17,766 bases of DNA. Origin: an uncultured Clostridia bacterium. Its GTDB lineage: Bacteria; Bacillota; Clostridia; Christensenellales; UBA1242. This document shows, one piece after another, positions 16,949 to 17,766 of this stretch; within the stretch, counting starts at the first letter, position 1; each line of letters starts with the position of its first letter. The stretch covers positions 1-17,766 of the forward strand of contig CAMEUD010000013.1 of the NCBI GenBank assembly GCA_945937975.1, in the 5' to 3' direction. The notes under the pieces were generated by a model. That model did not search any database, was not told the DNA's origin, and was given only the letters and a program-made list of their open reading frames with translations. Position numbers and translations under genes: made by a program.

Positions 16949-16977
16949 TATAATAAGTTAATTAGTATACATATTAT
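16949..16977 (+). promoter_or_regulatory. Candidate promoter of cwlD
   Basis: Two overlapping -10 candidates: TATAAT at 16949-16954, which would give a leader of about 17 bases, and TATACA at 16966-16971, which would start transcription on the ATG at 16978. Neither has a good -35, and there is no Shine-Dalgarno. A sporulation sigma factor could use a different pair of boxes that I cannot recognise with confidence. Confidence 0.35.
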
Positions 16978-17679
16978 ATGAAAAAATTTGGTAAATTAAG
17001 TTGTTTAATTATAAAAAAGAAGCATTTATTCATAGCATTGTTGGTTTTATTGTTTGTTATAAGTAGCATAGGAGTATTTTTTATTGTAAATACTGTAAAT
17101 GGTGAAACATATATAAATACAATAGTTATTGATGCAGGGCATGGTGGAATTGATGGTGGTAGTATTGGATATAGTGGAACTATTGAAAAAGATATAAATT
17201 TGGAATATTCAAAAACTCTTAAAAATATGTGTAGTGAATTTGGATTTAAAGTTGTAATGACCAGAACAAATGACTCTGGATTATATAGTCCATTTGCTGT
17301 AAACAAAAAGAAAGATGATATGAAAAAGCGTAAACAGATTATAGAAAAAGCAAAACCAGATATTGTAATTTCAATACATATGAATAGTACACAAGGTAAA
17401 TCTTCTCGTGGTGCACAAGTGTTTTATAACAAAGAGAATGAACATTCAATAAATCTTGCAAATTCAATTCAAAAACAGTTCCAAGATAAACTTGTAAAAC
17501 CACGCAAAACAGCACAAAGTGGAGATTATTACATAGTTAATTGCACTCCGTATACTAGTGTTATTGTTGAATGTGGATTTTTATCTAATAAGGAAGAGGA
17601 AAAATTGCTTCTTTCAAATGACTATAAAAATAATGTTTGCTATTCAATTTTATGTGGAATTATTGATTATATGGCATAA
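16978..17679 (+). CDS. cwlD: N-acetylmuramoyl-L-alanine amidase, CwlD type
   Basis: Zinc amidase of the Amidase_3 fold. CwlD in spore formers removes the peptide from muramic acid, so that a deacetylase can make the muramic delta-lactam that marks cortex for germination. The 233-aa length matches CwlD (about 237). After a basic N-terminus there is one membrane segment (about residues 17-38), placing the enzyme outside the membrane. DAGHGG at 52-57 gives zinc ligand H55, IEKDINL gives the second Glu ligand, and SIHMNS the second His. VIVECGFLSN near residues 197-206 holds the catalytic Glu. GLYSPFAVNKKKDDMKKR resembles the CwlD insertion better than other amidases, and there is no SH3 or SPOR wall-binding domain. 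It has no Shine-Dalgarno. The terminator just upstream separates it from the lipoprotein gene. That this organism sporulates is inference from this gene. Confidence 0.88.
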   Translation: MKKFGKLSCLIIKKKHLFIALLVLLFVISSIGVFFIVNTVNGETYINTIVIDAGHGGIDGGSIGYSGTIEKDINLEYSKTLKNMCSEFGFKVVMTRTNDSGLYSPFAVNKKKDDMKKRKQIIEKAKPDIVISIHMNSTQGKSSRGAQVFYNKENEHSINLANSIQKQFQDKLVKPRKTAQSGDYYIVNCTPYTSVIVECGFLSNKEEEKLLLSNDYKNNVCYSILCGIIDYMA

Positions 17680-17704
17680 AAAAATATATATATTTTATAT
17701 AATA

Positions 17705-17722
17705 TGATATAATATATATAGT
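17705..17722 (+). promoter_or_regulatory. Extended -10 promoter directly before the last gene
   Basis: TGATATAAT at 17705-17713 is a perfect extended -10 (TGnTATAAT). The ATG at 17723 begins nine bases after it, so the transcript should have a leader of no more than about three bases. There is no Shine-Dalgarno and no clear -35, which an extended -10 does not strictly need. Confidence 0.55.
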
Positions 17723-17766
17723 ATGGAATTAGGTACTATAATATTATTAATAGTTTTGGGGTATAT
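17723..17766 (+). CDS. 5' end of a gene for a probable membrane protein (partial)
   Basis: Only the first 14 codons are in the window (MELGTIILLIVLGY). A short acidic start followed directly by a hydrophobic run suggests an N-terminal membrane anchor with little cytoplasmic lead. The frame is open to the edge. The start is supported by the extended -10 placed just before it and by the lack of any other ATG nearby. Families with such starts are many (RmuC-like proteins are one), so no product is assigned. It lies 43 bases after cwlD with no terminator between, so it may also be read from the cwlD transcript. Confidence 0.5.
   Translation, partial: MELGTIILLIVLGY

Overview
This is an AT-rich, gene-dense bacterial window. 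It carries seven complete protein genes of recognisable or partly recognisable type, one small hypothetical membrane protein, and a gene cut off at each edge. A CwlD-type spore-cortex amidase, a lipobox lipoprotein, a pyrimidine-nucleoside phosphorylase with its sigma-A-type promoter, and the very low GC point to an uncultured low-GC Bacillota (Clostridia-like) organism, probably from a spore-forming line. That placement is inference: there is no rRNA or marker gene to fix it. All stops are TAA or TAG and no gene needs UGA recoding.

Layout: (1) 1-209, tail of an unrecognised gene, closed by a strong hairpin terminator at 217-257. (2) 260-3699, uppP (undecaprenyl-diphosphate phosphatase) and a P-type IIA calcium-type ATPase, ending in a perfectly palindromic bidirectional terminator. 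(3) 3753-5335 on the minus strand, an 80-aa two-helix membrane protein and then a pyrimidine-nucleoside phosphorylase, each with its own promoter and Shine-Dalgarno. (4) 5443-6856 on the plus strand, an RluA-type pseudouridine synthase and a small ferritin-like protein that seems to have lost most metal ligands. (5) 6927-16941, a single 3295-codon gene for a giant surface lipoprotein: Ig-like (Big_2-like) first domain, about 28 fibronectin-III-like modules, and a C-terminal GLUG-like beta-helix head. (6) 16978-17679 cwlD, then the first 14 codons of a membrane protein running off the end.

The genes do not form one pathway. Housekeeping envelope functions (UppP for lipid-carrier recycling, CwlD for cortex peptidoglycan, the cation pump) surround one very large accessory gene occupying more than half of the window. 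That gene has its own promoter and terminator and is transcribed alone.

Two themes deserve attention. First, the giant lipoprotein looks like a membrane-tethered stalk with a beta-helix tip, and it contains an internal three-module duplication. Second, several genes (the ATPase, the ferritin-like gene, the last partial gene, perhaps uppP and cwlD) have no Shine-Dalgarno, and most of these have a -10 element so close to the ATG that the transcript should be leaderless. Neighbouring genes have ordinary leaders with GGAG-type sites.
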